From Promicromonospora iranensis (lineage in GTDB: Bacteria; Actinomycetota; Actinomycetes; Actinomycetales; Cellulomonadaceae), in the NCBI RefSeq assembly GCF_028994805.1, contig NZ_JAJQQP010000004.1, positions 392,335 through 456,334 of the forward strand: a stretch of DNA of 64,000 nt, read 5' to 3'. Each line of letters begins with the position of its first letter. The first letter of the stretch is position 1. Positions 26,802 to 34,494 of this stretch are shown here, in pieces. Made by a program: the position numbers and the translations under genes. The notes beneath the pieces are model-generated. The model ran no database searches and was not told the DNA's origin. It worked only from the letters and a program-made list of their open reading frames with translations.

Positions 26802-27443
26802 CTAGGCTGCCGTTGGCGCCCGCCCCGCCCGGTCCTGCCGCCACGCACGCACCCCCGCGACCACTGACGCCGCGATGACCACGCCGGCCACCACATACGC
26901 GATGGGTCGCACCGACGGGTCCGACGCCGCGAAGTACCCGAGCACCGTGATGAGCACCGCCCAGCTCAGCGCCCCGAACACGTTCGCCGTGAGGAAGCGC
27001 AGGTAGGGCATGCCGCCGACCCCCGCGATCACCGGGACGAAGACGCGCGCCCAGGGCATGTAGCGGCCGATCACCACGGACCACCAGCCGAACAGCTCGT
27101 AGAACCGTTCGGTGCGCGCGACCATCGACTGCACCCAGCGGCCCTTCCGGGAGCTCAGGTACGGCCGCCCGTACCTGCGGCCCAGCAGGAATGCGACCTG
27201 GTCACCCGCCACGGCGGCGACGCCGACGCCGATCGCGAGCACCCAGATGTCGATGCGGTCCGTGCTGCCTGCCACGATCCCCGCGCCGAAGAGCAGGCCG
27301 TCACCGGTGAGGAACGGGATGAAGACGCCGACGAAGAACGCGGTCCCCACGAACACGAGGCCCCAGACCACGAGGTAGAACGTGGGAGGGCCCAGCACGT
27401 CGAGCCAGCCGGCGACGTCGTCGGAGACCGTGGTTCTGATCAT
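26802..27443 (-). CDS. DedA-family membrane protein
   Basis: A 213-residue membrane protein with the DedA core: FIPFLTGDGLLFGAG, then GDQVAFLLGRRYG, and the motif GRYMPWARVFVPVIAGVGGM with its conserved Arg. DedA proteins move lipid carriers such as undecaprenyl phosphate or phospholipids across the membrane. A GGAGG site lies upstream of the ATG. The glycines and acidic residues of the re-entrant loops are present. Confidence 0.9.
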   Translation of the reverse strand: MIRTTVSDDVAGWLDVLGPPTFYLVVWGLVFVGTAFFVGVFIPFLTGDGLLFGAGIVAGSTDRIDIWVLAIGVGVAAVAGDQVAFLLGRRYGRPYLSSRKGRWVQSMVARTERFYELFGWWSVVIGRYMPWARVFVPVIAGVGGMPYLRFLTANVFGALSWAVLITVLGYFAASDPSVRPIAYVVAGVVIAASVVAGVRAWRQDRAGRAPTAA

Positions 27444-27517
27444 CGTGGGCGCCCTCCGGTGCGGACAGGAAAGTCCTGTTAGGACACCCTAAGGCGTAGC
27501 GTGCCCCGGGCGGCCGG

Positions 27518-27955
27518 TCAGGCGCCCGGCCGGTCCACCACCCGCGACATCACGAGGGCAGTACGTGTCTTCACGACGTGCGTGACGGTCCGGATACGTT
27601 CCACGACGTGCTCGATCTGCTCCATGTTCGCGGCCATCACGTGCACCATCGCGTCGGCGTCGCCGGTCACCGTGGAGACCCGCACCACCTCGGGGATCGG
27701 GGCGAAGTCGCGCTCGAGCACGGCGGGCGACACGATGCCGGAGCAGAAGATCTCGACGTACCCCTCCAGCGTCCACCCCATCGCCTGCGGGTCCACGCGT
27801 ACGGTGAAGCCCGCGATCTCCCCGCGGGTGACCATGAGGTCCACCCGTCGCTTCACGGCGGGGGCGGAGAGCCCGACGACGCCGCCGATCTCCTGGTACG
27901 TGGCGCGCCCGTCGCGCAGCAGCTCTCCGACGATCGCGCGGTTGACAGCATCCAT
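27518..27955 (-). CDS. Lrp/AsnC-family regulator
   Basis: A 145-residue regulator: NRAIVGELLRDGRATYQEIG, the HTH VGLSAPAVKRRVDLM, then the RAM domain with GDADAMVHVMAANMEQIEHVV. It is divergent from the guanidino-hydrolase/ornithine-cyclodeaminase operon and probably senses arginine, ornithine or another amino acid to control it. A perfect 15-base palindrome overlaps its own start codon, consistent with autoregulation. The ATG at 27955 is slightly further into the fold than the family norm, but no better in-frame start is visible. Confidence 0.9.
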   Translation of the reverse strand: MDAVNRAIVGELLRDGRATYQEIGGVVGLSAPAVKRRVDLMVTRGEIAGFTVRVDPQAMGWTLEGYVEIFCSGIVSPAVLERDFAPIPEVVRVSTVTGDADAMVHVMAANMEQIEHVVERIRTVTHVVKTRTALVMSRVVDRPGA

Positions 27956-27969
27956 GAACGAATCGTTCA
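27955..27969. promoter_or_regulatory. Candidate Lrp/AsnC operator
   Basis: TGAACG-AAT-CGTTCA is a perfect inverted repeat overlapping the first base of the regulator start codon, in the 102-base region shared with the divergent operon. A second pair, CAACA / TGTTG, lies near 28010-28030. Confidence 0.65.
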
Positions 27970-28057
27970 GTACTTCCCGCGATCGCGCAAGAAACCGTGG
28001 CTGAATGCGCAACAGAAGCATGCCTGTTGTGAATCGGTCGGGACATAGCCTCACGAC

Positions 28058-28969
28058 ATGACGCAGACCACCGCGCAGCTGACGCACACCACCGCGCAGC
28101 GGACCGCCACACCGCGGCACTACCTCATGTGCCCGCCCACGTACTTCGACGTCGTCTACGCCATCAACCCCTGGATGGACCCGTCCTCGCCGGTCGACAC
28201 CGCCAAGGCCATCGCCCAGTGGGAGGCGCTCCGCGCCGCCTACGAGGCCCGCGGCCACCGGGTCGACGTCATCGACCCCGAGCCCGGCCTGCCCGACATG
28301 GTCTACGCGGCCAACGGCGGCATCGTCGTCGGCGGACGGGCGCTCGCCGCCCGGTTCACCCACCCGGAGCGCGCGGCCGAGGGCCCCGCGTACGACCGCT
28401 GGTTCGACACCGCGGCCGCCGCGCCCTACGGCCGGCTCGGCGAGGCCGTCGAGACCATGGAGGGCGAGGGTGACCTCCTGCTGATCGGCAAGCTGCTGCT
28501 CGCGGGCACCGGCTTCCGCACCACGCCCGCCGGCCACGCCGAGGTGGCCGAGCGCCTGGAGCTGGCCGAGCAGGGCATCGAGCTGGTCCCGCTCGAGCTC
28601 GTCGACCCGCGCTACTACCACCTCGACACGGCGCTGTCCGTGCTGGACGACGGCGCCGTCTCCGGCGAGACCCTCGTGGCCTACCACCCCGAGGCGTTCA
28701 GCCCCGCCGCGCAGGAGACGCTGCGCCGCCTGTTCCCCGACGCGATCCTGGTCGGCGCCGACGACGCCGCCGTGCTCGGCCTGAACGTCGTCTCCGACGG
28801 GCTGCACGTGTTCCTCAGCGACCGTGCCCGTGACTACGCCGACGCGCTCAAGGAGCGCGGGTTCGTGCCGGTCGGCATCGACCTGTCCGAGATCTTCAAG
28901 GGCGGCGGCTCGGTCAAGTGCTGCACGCTCGAGCTGCGCCCCACCACCACCGAGGAGACCCAGCGATGA
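28058..28969 (+). CDS. ddaH: Guanidino-group hydrolase (dimethylargininase / arginine dihydrolase type)
   Basis: A 303-residue member of the amidinotransferase/guanidine-modifying superfamily. It begins with MCPPTYFDVVYAINPWMD. Substrate-binding and catalytic elements follow: DMVYAANGGIVVGG, the Asp/His region ELVDPRYYHLDTALSVLDDG, and the C-terminal nucleophile in GGGSVKCCTLEL. Database relatives are labelled dimethylarginine dimethylaminohydrolase (to citrulline and dimethylamine). The N-terminal signature and the coupled ornithine cyclodeaminase also recall cyanobacterial ArgZ/AgrE, which convert arginine to ornithine. The substrate is therefore open. Its stop overlaps the next start (ATGA). 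Confidence 0.88.
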   Translation: MTQTTAQLTHTTAQRTATPRHYLMCPPTYFDVVYAINPWMDPSSPVDTAKAIAQWEALRAAYEARGHRVDVIDPEPGLPDMVYAANGGIVVGGRALAARFTHPERAAEGPAYDRWFDTAAAAPYGRLGEAVETMEGEGDLLLIGKLLLAGTGFRTTPAGHAEVAERLELAEQGIELVPLELVDPRYYHLDTALSVLDDGAVSGETLVAYHPEAFSPAAQETLRRLFPDAILVGADDAAVLGLNVVSDGLHVFLSDRARDYADALKERGFVPVGIDLSEIFKGGGSVKCCTLELRPTTTEETQR

Positions 28970-29994
28970 CCACAGTCCCGTACCTCGACGTCGCCGCCAC
29001 CGCCCGCTGGGTGGCCCGCCGTGGCCCCGAGGCCGCCATCGCCGCGCTCACCGACGCCCTGGAGCGCGACTTCGCGCGCTGGCCCGAGCTCGACAAGCGG
29101 CCGCGCATCGCGTCGCACTCGAAGGAGGGCGTCATCGAGCTCATGCCCACCTCCGACGACGAGACCTACGGGTTCAAGCTCGTCAACGGGCATCCGCTCA
29201 ACCCGGTGAACGGCTTCCAGACGGTGACGGCGATCGGCATGCTCGCCTCCGTCCAGAACGGCTACCCGTCGTTCCTGGCCGAGATGACGCTGCTCACGGC
29301 GCTGCGCACCGCCGCGACGTCGGCGCTGGCTGCGCGCTACCTGGCGCCTGCCGGGTCCCGCACCCTCGCCCTGATCGGCTGCGGCTCGCAGGCCGAGTTC
29401 CAGGCGCTCGGCATGCGCGCCGAGCTGGGCATCGAGACGCTGCGCATCTTCGACGTCGACCCGCTCGCCATGGAGAAGCTCGCGCGGCACGCCAAGGCGC
29501 TCGGCTTCGACGTCGTCCTGGCCGACGACGCCGCTGACGCGGCCCGCGGCGCCGACGTCATCACCACGTGCACGGCCGACAAGCAGAACGCGACCGTGCT
29601 GCACGACGCCGACGTGACCGGCGGGGCGTTCATCAACGCGATCGGTGGCGACTGCCCGGGCAAGACGGAGCTGGACCCGGCGATCGTCGCCCGCGCCAGC
29701 GTGTTCGTGGAGCTCCCGGAGCAGACCCGTATCGAGGGCGAGATCCAGCGGCAGGCGGCGGACTTCCCGGTGACCGAGCTGTGGCAGGTCGTCACCGGTG
29801 CCGCGCAGGGCCGCCGGAGCCAGGACGAGCTGGTCGTGTTCGACTCCGTCGGGTTCGCCGTGGAGGACTGGACGGCGCTGAAGTTCGTGCTCGCCGACGT
29901 CACCGCGAACGCGCCGGAGCTGCTTCAGCACCTCGACCTGATCGCGGAGCCGGAGGACCCGAAGGACTTGTTCTCCCTGGTGGCGGACGCCTGA
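28966..29994 (+). CDS. Ornithine cyclodeaminase
   Basis: A 342-residue member of the ornithine cyclodeaminase/mu-crystallin family, forming proline and ammonia from ornithine with bound NAD. It has RIASHSKEGVIELMPT, a central TALRTAATSALAARYL, the Rossmann motif LIGCGSQAEFQALGM and DSVGFAVEDW. The ATG overlaps the ddaH stop with a GAGGAG site inside ddaH, so both proteins are probably made together. The order suggests a guanidino compound to ornithine to proline route, or separate use of each enzyme in arginine metabolism. Confidence 0.92.
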   Translation: MTTVPYLDVAATARWVARRGPEAAIAALTDALERDFARWPELDKRPRIASHSKEGVIELMPTSDDETYGFKLVNGHPLNPVNGFQTVTAIGMLASVQNGYPSFLAEMTLLTALRTAATSALAARYLAPAGSRTLALIGCGSQAEFQALGMRAELGIETLRIFDVDPLAMEKLARHAKALGFDVVLADDAADAARGADVITTCTADKQNATVLHDADVTGGAFINAIGGDCPGKTELDPAIVARASVFVELPEQTRIEGEIQRQAADFPVTELWQVVTGAAQGRRSQDELVVFDSVGFAVEDWTALKFVLADVTANAPELLQHLDLIAEPEDPKDLFSLVADA

Positions 29995-30012
29995 CCGCCC
30001 ACCACCCCCGTT

Positions 30013-30075
30013 CGTTGAGTGCTGGCTATCTGTGCTCTCAGAGCCGTTCTGACCACAGATAGCCAGCACTCAACG
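30013..30075. repeat. 63-bp palindromic element, copy 2
   Basis: Perfect 22-bp arms (30013-30034 and 30054-30075) enclose a 19-base loop that itself contains TCAGA/TCTGA. It lies between convergent genes, 18 bases after the ornithine-cyclodeaminase stop and 17 before the GH16 stop. It shares CGTTGAGTGCTGG and its complement with copies 1 and 3. It probably works as a bidirectional terminator here. Confidence 0.85.
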
Positions 30076-30092
30076 GGTTGGAGGAGGGGGGC

Positions 30093-31373
30093 TTACGGGA
30101 GGGTCCAGCGTTGGACCGTTGAGCCGTCGCAGTTGGCGATCTCGGTGCGGGTGCCGTCGGTCTGCACCCGACCGACGGGCTGGAGGCAGCGACCGGACTG
30201 CGGGTTGCGCAGCGCCTGGGTGCCGCTCGTGTGGCTCCACTGCTGAGCGCCGGTGCCGTTGCAGTCCCAGAGCTGGACGGCGGTGCCGGCAGCGGTGCCG
30301 CCCCCGGCCACATCGAGGCACTTGCCCAGGGCGCGGACGGTGCCGTCCGAGCCGACGTTCCACTGCTGGGCCGCGCTGCTGTTGCAGTGGGCGAGCTGGA
30401 TGGGCGTGCCGTTGGCCGTGGCCGCTCCGGCGACGTCGAGGCAGATCCCGTTGCTCGCGGTGACCGTGCCGGTGCGGCTCCCGCCCCCGCCGCCCTGGGA
30501 GTCGTACACGCGGACGTAGTCGACGACCATCTGCTGGGGGAACTGGGTGCTCCCGTCGGGGTATCCCGGCCAGTTGCCGCCGACGGCGACGTTCAGGATG
30601 AAGAAGAAGGGCTGGTTGAAGACCCAGGGGTTGCTGCCGGTGTTGGCCGGGGTGAACGTCTGGTAGGCGTTGCCGTCCACCAGCCAGGTGATGGAGTTGG
30701 GGCTCCAGTCGATGGCGAAGGTGTGGAAGTCGTCGGCGAAGGACCAGTTCTGCGGGTGTGTGTACGAGCCGGTGACGGGGTTGGCCCCCGAGTAGCCCGG
30801 GCCGTGCAGCGTGCCGTGCACCCGGTTGGGCTCGCGGCCGATGTTCTCCATGATGTCGATCTCGCCCGAGTTCGGCCACGGCGTGCCCGGGAACTGGCCG
30901 CCCAGCATCCAGAACGCGGGCCAGATGCCCTGCCCGCGCGGGATCTTGATCCGGGCCTCCAGGCGGCCGTACTGCGGCTGCACCTTGCCCTTGGTCGTCA
31001 GCCGGGCCGAGGTGTAGCCGCTGCCCTCCTGGCGGGCCGTGATGACCAGGTTGCCGTTGCCGTCCAGGGCCGAGTTGTTCCGTGAGCTGGTGTAGTTCTG
31101 CAGCTCGTTGTTGCCCCAGCCGCCCGCGCCGGTCTCGAAGTTCCAGTTCGCGCCGTTGGGCGCGCTACCGGCGGCCCCGTTGAACTCGTCCGACCAGGTC
31201 AGGGCGGCCGCCTGGGCCGCGGCCTGGGCGGCCTCCGCGTCCGGCGCGGCGCCGCCGTCGGGGGCCTTCGGCGCCGCCCCGGCGGACGTCACGAGCGAGG
31301 CCGACAGGACCAGGGCGACGGCTGCTGCCGCCGTCAGGGCGGCGCGGGTGGTGCGGTGTCTCGTGCTACGCAT
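30093..31373 (-). CDS. Secreted GH16 beta-glucanase with ricin-type CBM13
   Basis: A 426-residue exported enzyme. The ATG at 31373 has AAGGAG 6 bases upstream and opens a Sec signal peptide ending near TSAGA-AP. The GH16 domain (about 60-295) contains GEIDIMENIG, with the nucleophile Glu171, Asp173 and acid/base Glu176 of the family ExDxxE motif. A Gly-rich linker leads to a C-terminal ricin-B-type carbohydrate-binding domain with three QW-type repeats (AQQWNVG, AQQWSHT, VQRWTLP). It probably cleaves beta-1,3- or mixed-linkage glucans outside the cell. Domain order matches known actinobacterial laminarinases. Confidence 0.93.
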   Translation of the reverse strand: MRSTRHRTTRAALTAAAAVALVLSASLVTSAGAAPKAPDGGAAPDAEAAQAAAQAAALTWSDEFNGAAGSAPNGANWNFETGAGGWGNNELQNYTSSRNNSALDGNGNLVITARQEGSGYTSARLTTKGKVQPQYGRLEARIKIPRGQGIWPAFWMLGGQFPGTPWPNSGEIDIMENIGREPNRVHGTLHGPGYSGANPVTGSYTHPQNWSFADDFHTFAIDWSPNSITWLVDGNAYQTFTPANTGSNPWVFNQPFFFILNVAVGGNWPGYPDGSTQFPQQMVVDYVRVYDSQGGGGGSRTGTVTASNGICLDVAGAATANGTPIQLAHCNSSAAQQWNVGSDGTVRALGKCLDVAGGGTAAGTAVQLWDCNGTGAQQWSHTSGTQALRNPQSGRCLQPVGRVQTDGTRTEIANCDGSTVQRWTLP

Positions 31374-31600
31374 CGAACGCTCCTTCGCGAACATGTCTCT
31401 CTCGTCGCGCGGACCCGCACGACGGGCACAGCTGCGGCAGTCGCGCGCGCACTCCGGTGTGTCACGGGCGATGCGTGGGTGGTGACGAAACAGTGCTCAC
31501 AAAAAGTATCGGCGCCATCCGGCGACGCACAACGGGCTCATCAGGAGATACGGGTTTCCCCGCACGCCGTCCCATGGCCCGCGGCGGGCCTCCCCGGACA
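31374..31600. promoter_or_regulatory. Upstream region of the GH16 gene
   Basis: About 230 bases without a gene. It holds the leader and presumably the promoter of the secreted glucanase, including an AT-richer patch (31498-31512, AACAAAA-like on the minus strand is ACTTTTTGT). No classical carbohydrate-repressor palindrome was recognised. Confidence 0.4.
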
Positions 31601-31644
31601 CACCGACGGCGCCCGACCGCGGGTGCGGTCGGGCGCCGTCGGTG
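31601..31644 (-). terminator. Hairpin terminator of the Hsp20 gene
   Basis: A perfect 20-bp stem (31601-31620 against 31625-31644) with a 4-base loop GGGT begins 15 bases beyond the Hsp20 stop. It is the strongest intrinsic-terminator-like hairpin in the window, though without a clear T-run. Confidence 0.8.
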
Positions 31645-31658
31645 GGCCGCCGAGGTGA

Positions 31659-32078
31659 TCAGGCGGCGGTGGTGACCTCGATGCGCTGCGGCGTCGTACC
31701 GGCGAAGACGCCGGGCACGGTGACCGTCAGGACGCCCGCGTCGTACGACGCGCGGACGGCGTCGCCGTCCACGGTCCTCGGCAGCGTGACCGTGCGGCGG
31801 AAGGAGCCGAAACGGACCTCCGAGATGCGGCGGCCCTCGGACTCCTCCGAGCGCTGGTCCTTGCGCTCGCCGCGGACGACGAGCTTGCGGCCCTCGACCT
31901 CGACGGTGATGTCGTCCACCGGGTCGACGCCCGGCAGGTCGAGGCGGGCGACGAGGTCTTCGCCCTCGCGGTAGACGTCGGCCGCGGGCACGGGGCCCTC
32001 GGCGACGGCGGACTGCGGGGCCCACGGGTCGCGGACCCAGGTGCGGGCGAGCGGTGAACGGGTCAGGACGGTGGTCAT
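31659..32078 (-). CDS. Hsp20/alpha-crystallin small heat-shock protein
   Basis: A 139-residue chaperone. The alpha-crystallin domain spans about residues 38-130: EGEDLVARLDLPGVDPVDDI, then GRKLVVRGERKD, FGSFRRTVTLPRTVD, and AGVLTVTVP near the end. These proteins hold unfolding clients in large oligomers. A GGAGGAG site precedes the ATG. A HAIR-like inverted repeat lies 38-58 bases upstream, which suggests control by HspR. It is close in type to mycobacterial Acr2. Confidence 0.93.
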   Translation of the reverse strand: MTTVLTRSPLARTWVRDPWAPQSAVAEGPVPAADVYREGEDLVARLDLPGVDPVDDITVEVEGRKLVVRGERKDQRSEESEGRRISEVRFGSFRRTVTLPRTVDGDAVRASYDAGVLTVTVPGVFAGTTPQRIEVTTAA

Positions 32079-32105
32079 GGTGTTCTCCTCCGGACGGGAT
32101 TGATG

Positions 32106-32120
32106 TCAGGTTCAACCTGA
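32106..32120. promoter_or_regulatory. Perfect 15-bp palindrome upstream of hsp20
   Basis: TCAGGTT-C-AACCTGA, overlapping one half of the HAIR-like element. It could be a second operator or part of the core promoter. Confidence 0.5.
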
Positions 32121-32136
32121 GTCGACCCGACTCAAT
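32116..32136 (-). promoter_or_regulatory. HAIR-like HspR-binding element
   Basis: On the minus strand the site reads TTGAGT, seven bases, ACTCA followed by GG. The HspR-associated inverted repeat is CTTGAGT-N7-ACTCAAG, so only the outermost bases differ. Position upstream of a small heat-shock gene fits HspR repression. Confidence 0.75.
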
Positions 32137-32165
32137 TTCCGGGTTCGCCGACGGCGGACGGTGCG

Positions 32166-33173
32166 TCAGTGCCGCGTGATCGTCAGCCTCGAGCTGCCGC
32201 CGTCCGTCCCGACCGAGAGCTCCGCCCCGCCGCCGACCGGGAAGGTGAGCAGCGGGCTCGTGTGCCCGAGGTCGACGCCGGCCAGGACCGGCTTGCCGCG
32301 CAGCGCGGGCTGCCGCGCGACGATCTCGTCGAGCGCCTCGCGCGTCACGCCCGAGCTGCTCTGGAACCGGCCGACGACGAGCCCGGTGACGCCCCCGGCA
32401 TCGGGCAGCTGGAGCAGCGAGGTGAGGTGGCGCGCGACGTGGGCCGCGTCGGACTCGAAGTCGTCCTCGAGGAACAGGAGCGCGCCGTCGAGCGACGGCA
32501 GGTACGAGGTGCCCTGCAGCAGGCCCAGCGTGGTGAGGTTGCCGCCCACGATCCGGCCTGTGGCCTGCCCGGGGCGCAGCGCCCACCAGCCCTCGTTCGG
32601 CACGGGCGTGCGGGCGTCCTGGTCGGCGAACCACATGTCGTCGGTCCAGGCCGCCGCGGGTTCGACGGCGATCGGGGTGTCGTCCATGACGGCCGCGCGG
32701 AACCAGTCCCCGGTGGGCTCGAAGTGGTCGCGCATGCCCCAGCTCGACCAGTGCGGGCCCGAGTAGGTGACCAGGCCCGTGCGGGCCAGGATCGCGTTCT
32801 GCAGCGCGCTGATGTCGGAGTAGCCGCAGAAGACCTTGGGGTGGGCGGCGATCAGGTCGAAGTCCAGGTGGGGAAGCAGCTCGTTGCTGTTGAACCCACC
32901 GATCACCGTGAGGATCCCGGCCACGCCGGGGTCGGCGAACGCCGCGTGCAGGTCGGCCACCCGGTGCTCGATCGAGCCGCTGCGGAACTGGTCGTCCTCG
33001 TCGACGTGCTCGCCGAACGTGAGGGTGAGTCCCATGGCGGCGAACCGCTCGTCGATCCACCGGGTGTTGTCGTGCTCCATGATCATCGCCCGCGACCTCG
33101 CAGGTGCGACCACCCGGACGGTGTCGCCGGATCGGAGCTTGGGCGGGATGACGGTCTGTACGCGCGCTGACAT
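32166..33173 (-). CDS. S66-family LD-carboxypeptidase / MccF-like peptidase
   Basis: A 335-residue serine peptidase. The nucleophile Ser is in FCGYSDISALQNA, the Glu in GALLFLEDDFES and the His in DLGHTSP, matching the Ser-Glu-His triad of family S66. MccF-type enzymes cleave microcin C-like peptide-nucleotides, while LdcA-type enzymes trim murein tetrapeptides. The long WSSWGMRDHFEPTGDWF insert is nearer to the MccF branch. No signal peptide, so it is cytosolic, as expected for both. Confidence 0.88.
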   Translation of the reverse strand: MSARVQTVIPPKLRSGDTVRVVAPARSRAMIMEHDNTRWIDERFAAMGLTLTFGEHVDEDDQFRSGSIEHRVADLHAAFADPGVAGILTVIGGFNSNELLPHLDFDLIAAHPKVFCGYSDISALQNAILARTGLVTYSGPHWSSWGMRDHFEPTGDWFRAAVMDDTPIAVEPAAAWTDDMWFADQDARTPVPNEGWWALRPGQATGRIVGGNLTTLGLLQGTSYLPSLDGALLFLEDDFESDAAHVARHLTSLLQLPDAGGVTGLVVGRFQSSSGVTREALDEIVARQPALRGKPVLAGVDLGHTSPLLTFPVGGGAELSVGTDGGSSRLTITRH

Positions 33174-33268
33174 GGCCGCAGCCTAGGCCGCCGCTTACCG
33201 GTACGTCCGACACCGCGGGGCATACGGAGAGATGATGGAACTGATCGCAGCGACGCGAGGAGGACCCC

Positions 33269-33757
33269 ATGAAGGCAGCTGTTGGTGACCGGATAGTCAC
33301 GGCCTCGGGCGTGGTCGGCGGTGCGGTGCGCGACGGAGTGGTGACCGAGTGTCCCCACGACGACGGCTCGCCGCCCTACCGGGTCAAGTGGTCCGACACC
33401 GGTGAGGAGACGCTCGTCCACCCGGGCCCGGACACGTTCGTCGACCCGGACGCGCGGGCGGCGCGCGGCGAGGAGGCCGAGCCCCGGCAGGGGCGGGCGC
33501 TCACCTGGGACGTGCGGATCACGGTGGTCGAGTCGGGCGGCAGCACGACGGCGGAGGCGACCGTGACGAACGGTCCGCCGGATGCGCTGCGCGCCGTCGG
33601 GCACGCCAGGAAGGCGCCCGAGGACCCGGAGGTACCCCTGATCGGCGACGAGCTCGCCGTCGGCCGGGCGCTGCGGCGGCTGGCCGACCGCCTGCTCGCC
33701 GTGGCCGAGCAGGACGTCTCGGCGGCGGTCGGGCACCGGGCGCACGTGCACAAGTAG
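33269..33757 (+). CDS. DUF1918-DUF1876 fusion protein
   Basis: A 162-residue protein with a GAGGAGG site. Residues 1-60 are a DUF1918 domain (AVGDRIVTASGVVGG, PYRVKWSDTGEETLVHPGPD), an SH3-like barrel. Residues about 80-160 fit DUF1876 (WDVRITVVESGGSTTAEATV, GDELAVGRALRRLADRLL). The two domains are commonly found separately or adjacent in actinobacteria and are linked with dormancy or stress genes in mycobacteria; no biochemical role is known. Confidence 0.85.
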   Translation: MKAAVGDRIVTASGVVGGAVRDGVVTECPHDDGSPPYRVKWSDTGEETLVHPGPDTFVDPDARAARGEEAEPRQGRALTWDVRITVVESGGSTTAEATVTNGPPDALRAVGHARKAPEDPEVPLIGDELAVGRALRRLADRLLAVAEQDVSAAVGHRAHVHK

Positions 33758-33776
33758 CCCGACCGTCCGACGGCGG

Positions 33777-34415
33777 CTACGCCAGGATGCCCGAGGCGTC
33801 CAGCGCGCCCCGCACCTCGGCATCGAGCCACGGCTCGATGCCCTCCCAGGTGGTGCGCCACGAGACTCCGCTGAGCTGGCTGCCGTCGGGGAACGTCTCG
33901 ATGTAGTCCGCCTGCAGCACACCGAAGTTGTCGCACCAGAACGCGTTGGCGGGGGTGCCGTCGAGGAGCTGGTCGATGCGCATCGCCGACGTCGAGACGC
34001 CGTCGGGCAGCAGGAGCGGCTGCGTGTCGGTGCGGACCAGCAGCGCGTGCCGCGTGCGCGTCGGGTCGGCGTCGTCGAGCTGGGTGTACTCGACCCACGC
34101 GCCGACCGTCGCGAGCTCCAGCACCAGGAGGTACCGCGCGAACGAGGGCACGCCGTTCCCCACTCCCGGCGGCAGGTCGGCGCGCTCGAACGCGACGTCC
34201 ACGCCGCCGGGCTCGCGCTGCAGGGAGTACCGCACCCAGCTGCGCACGTCGCCGTCGTACTCGACCCGCTGCCGGGCGCGCAGCACGACGTCGGGAGTGG
34301 GGCGCATGGCCAGCACGGAGTCGAGGACCCGCAGACCGTCCGCGGACTGCGACTCCCGGCGCACGAGAGCGCCGTCGGGCGTCGTCCCGTTGTTGCTCAG
34401 TGCGTGGATGTGCAT
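33777..34415 (-). CDS. Hypothetical protein, 212 aa
   Basis: A soluble protein with no signal peptide, membrane helix or recognised motif. The sequence is beta-rich (RQRVEYDGDVRSWVRYSLQ, HALLVRTDTQPLLLPDG), with several Trp/Tyr positions. It could be an SRPBCC- or lipocalin-like fold, but this is only an impression. It converges with the DUF1918 gene and lies divergent from moeA with 80 bases between. Confidence 0.6.
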   Translation of the reverse strand: MHIHALSNNGTTPDGALVRRESQSADGLRVLDSVLAMRPTPDVVLRARQRVEYDGDVRSWVRYSLQREPGGVDVAFERADLPPGVGNGVPSFARYLLVLELATVGAWVEYTQLDDADPTRTRHALLVRTDTQPLLLPDGVSTSAMRIDQLLDGTPANAFWCDNFGVLQADYIETFPDGSQLSGVSWRTTWEGIEPWLDAEVRGALDASGILA

Positions 34416-34494
34416 GGTCGATTCTGGCGCCCGGTGCCGCTCGGACGCCAGCGCAAGTGTGCTTCACCCGGGGTGTCCCAGGTAGGTTGCGGAC

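Noticed and set aside
31374..31600. Small coding frames upstream of GH16
   Set aside because: They have no ribosome site, no recognisable domain and Arg-rich composition; the region is better explained as leader and promoter.
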